Shown here: in pieces, positions 61,483-64,000 of the stretch
Layout of the letters: each line of letters starts with the position of its first letter
Numbering within the stretch: position 1 is the first letter of the stretch
Source of the DNA: Atrichornis clamosus
Lineage: Eukaryota > Chordata > Aves > Passeriformes > Menuridae
Direction: 5' to 3'
Assembly: GCA_013400975.1 (NCBI GenBank)
Contig: WBMZ01000271.1
Span: 1 to 64,000 of the forward strand
Length of the DNA stretch: 64,000 bases
Program-made: the position numbers and the translations under genes
The notes under the pieces: generated by a model
Told to the model about the DNA's origin: nothing
What the model saw: only the letters and a program-made list of their open reading frames with translations
The model's database searches: none

Positions 61483-64000
61483 AAAAATCCAGTTATTTGT
61501 TAGTTCATAGTAGTAACTACTTAATTTTTTTACTAACTCCTTCTTTTGTGCCTTGAGCAACATTTGTTTAGGAAAAATAGGAGAAAAGTTAAATTGGCAT
61601 TGTGGAGACCTCAAATTCCTTGTTTATTGTCTCAGCTCCCATCAGTTTCTCAGTTATCTCTATATTAAATTAAAGAGCAGTGAAGGAGAAAAGTTGATTA
61701 CATTTCCATTGTGAGGCAGCAAACAGCAGTGCTTGTACACCAGGTATGCAGAGGGGCTCAGGGAAACAAATCAAGTTTTCAAAGTGCTGTGTTACAGATG
61801 AATGAAAAGAATTCTTCAATTATTCATCAATTTTTAATTCTAAGATGTTTGCACCAACCCAAAATAAATTGGACTTTATTCTCCAGACTTGATGGGTCTA
61901 AATCTTGAGTATTAAGTTCATCAACATGTGGAGGATGCAGAGAACATGGTATTATTTCATGTACAAGCTGCAGGCACGGGCTTTCCATAGCAACCAGCAG
62001 TGAGGTGAGGGGAGTGCTGGACTGCCTGCACTGTGCTTCCCTCAGCATTCCACAGGCTTGGACGTGCCAGTGATTTCCCTCAGAGCTGGAAAAGGATCTG
62101 TTTGTCAATGGGATTGCTTTGGTTCCCGTTTCCAATTGCTGGGTGCAGGTTGCTTGTGTGATGTTCCTCGAGAGCAGCTGCACATTTCCTGTCAAAACCC
62201 AGGCTTTTTGTAAAATACAAGTCTTTTCATGGCTGTAAGAGGTATTATTAGTGCTTGTCACTGTCTGTATGGAAGTACCAGATCCTCAGGATTTATAGGA
62301 TTGAGATATTGACTAAACTGATGTCTCTCATTTTTTCCTCTTGCAAATTAAAACTCCATTTCTTTTTTTTTTTTTTCTCCCTGTAACCGGAGACACAAAA
62401 AAATAGATGATATCCCTTCTTCCATCTTATCTGCTCAAAGCTACAGCCACCATTGCCAAACCTTTGAAAAATGCTACTTATATCTCTGTATCACATGTGT
62501 AAAGTAAATATGTTAGTGTGTTAGCCTTAGATATATATCTCACATATATCAGTATACTGGACCTATAACAATAGATCACGTAATGAAAAGGAATGTGATA
62601 GTTTGTTAGCCTTACAGCTAATTTTTAAATTAACTTCTCTGAAAGACCTGCCTGTTTTAGTGGTATTTCTTTGAGCTTTCATGTTTTTCACGTGGTCCCC
62701 GGTGTTGTTAGGCATTTCATTTTGGAAGTTGTGTTCCTCTGGCCAGCTTGTTGTCATACAAATGCCCAGGACAAGGCCATATGTTCCTGCAAAGGTAGCC
62801 TTGGAAGGTGGAATAGTTGCTTCTTCTTTTTTCTTGTGCCATCTGTTCTGTTTTAACTTCCATTTTCTCCAGATTCCCTGTCTAGCAAATATTTGGATAA
62901 TAGATGGGAATTCTAATCAGTAAGGAAGCACGATGATTGTTTCCAACAGCTTTATGATGGCTTTACTCAGGGATTCAGATTTTTTTAGACATTCCTCCCT
63001 TACTCTTTGTCATTATAACAGTTAAAATTTACAATTAGGATCCTCCAGTTGAGAAATATAAACAGATAAACATAGCTTTTATTTAAACAATGGATATCCT
63101 GAGGTGCTCCCATGAACACAGGAGGAGGAGGAATTTTCGGTGCTGCAGGACTCTCAAATAAATGAGCAAACACCTTGGATTTCTCCTAGTGGCAGGAGCC
63201 AAATTCCCTGGTGCCCTTTCCACTTGGAGTTCCTCACTCCTGTACACGTGCTGCTCCTTCCTGGTCCAGCACAAGCATTCCTGCAGCCCTGGAGATTAGG
63301 GAAGCGATCTGGGTTAAGACTAATCCAGCAGAAATACACAAATCGGCTCCCTTGGCTGATCCATGAGGGAGAGAGGGAGCAGCCTTGGAGCAGAGGGATG
63401 AATGGAGCCCTCTGACACAGCCAGGGGCTACACCTCAGGGATTCCTTCCTCAAACTGCAGGGAAAGGAAGGAGTCAGGAAAAAATCTGGTGTCCCCACAG
63501 TTTTCCAGCTTTCCGCTGAGGGGAAAACAGAGCCCTGGTTTAGGCCAGGCCTTCTGGATTGAGTCTGCGTTGGGGAAACCTGAAAATCCTGCGAGCCCCG
63601 TGGTTACTCCAGACATAATCCTGCACATATTATGCATTTTTTCACCCACTATTTATGCTGGTTATAAGAATAAAGTGAAATACAAGGCTCTGGTTAGGCC
63701 CGGGTCATGATTTGCCATCGTGTCTTCAAGTCACAGAATTCTGTTTGGTTTAGGGGAAAAATCTACAAGGCACTTTAGGAAAAAAAAAAAGTCTACAAGT
63801 CTATAACCTACTTTCAGTGGTATCTAAGTTATTTCGGGGGGTTTATATTAATTTATATAAATGTCTATGTGTGTGAGTGTATATAAAAAGAGATGTGTGT
63901 GTATAAATAAGCAAAACTGGGCGTCCTTTTTGCTATTTTAGTTCTCTCAAGTTTTGTGGTGGATCCTCTCAAGAAGATCTCATTTAAAAGTCCTTTTCTC
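61483..64000. other. Unique intronic DNA, no gene seen
   Basis: Holds a poly-T tract at about 62363-62376, a poly-A tract at about 63780-63790 and a TATATATAAATG-type AT-rich part at 63845-63905. Moderately GC-rich at 63110-63620 with no exon evidence. Confidence 0.5.

Larger units (their letters stand above)
43946..64000 (+). other. Inferred second intron, continuing past the window
   Basis: After the exon 2 donor no further exon could be supported. Weak donor-like sites at 52440 (CAGAAGTAAGTATG) and 57459 (TAAGGTAAGG) lack convincing acceptors or open frames. The interval holds CR1 copies, simple repeats and several high-complexity patches. Confidence 0.4.

Noticed and set aside
1..64000. 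Bacterial-type systems (defence islands, CRISPR, toxin-antitoxin, prophage)
   Set aside because: No operon-like gene packing, no spaced direct repeats and no recognisable proteins. The window is vertebrate intronic DNA.
1..64000. Endogenous retrovirus or LTR pair
   Set aside because: No long direct repeats bounded by TG...CA, no primer-binding site, and no gag or pol-like frames were seen. A solo, diverged LTR could have been missed.

Overview
The window looks like nuclear DNA of a bird, most likely a songbird-like (neoavian) species. The direct evidence is about twenty copies of the 3' end of the CR1 LINE, in the forms typical of bird genomes. They sit in AT-rich, gene-poor sequence full of stop codons, homopolymers and short microsatellites. 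There is no bacterial, phage or organellar organisation: no tightly packed ORFs, no ribosome binding sites, no operons and no CRISPR.

Layout. Bases 1-620 are a very GC- and CpG-rich island. It holds a probable noncoding first exon (to 316) that ends in a textbook splice donor, followed by G-rich early intron. From 317 onward the + strand reads as a very long intron. One good candidate for a second leader exon lies at 43848-43945. It has a polypyrimidine acceptor, a plausible branch point and a consensus donor, and stop codons in all three frames. The rest, to 64000, would be the next intron. Both leader exons contain a short upstream ORF (38-94 and 43861-43920), so the gene, which I could not identify, would have a multi-exon 5' UTR. 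Its main coding sequence is not in this window as far as I can see.

Within the introns I mark CR1 copies on both strands (about 13 antisense and 7 sense to the inferred gene), a probable MIR-type ancient SINE relic, microsatellites and homopolymers, and a 21-bp minisatellite. I also mark a tandem expansion grown inside a CR1 copy, several GC-rich islets, and several unique, high-complexity stretches that could be conserved regulatory elements. The best of the last group is 55430-55745. The longest reading frames (up to 190 codons) are chance frames or run through CR1 copies, and I do not call any of them genes. I found no convincing new biological system. The most useful leads are the second leader exon with its strong-context uORF, and the candidate noncoding elements.
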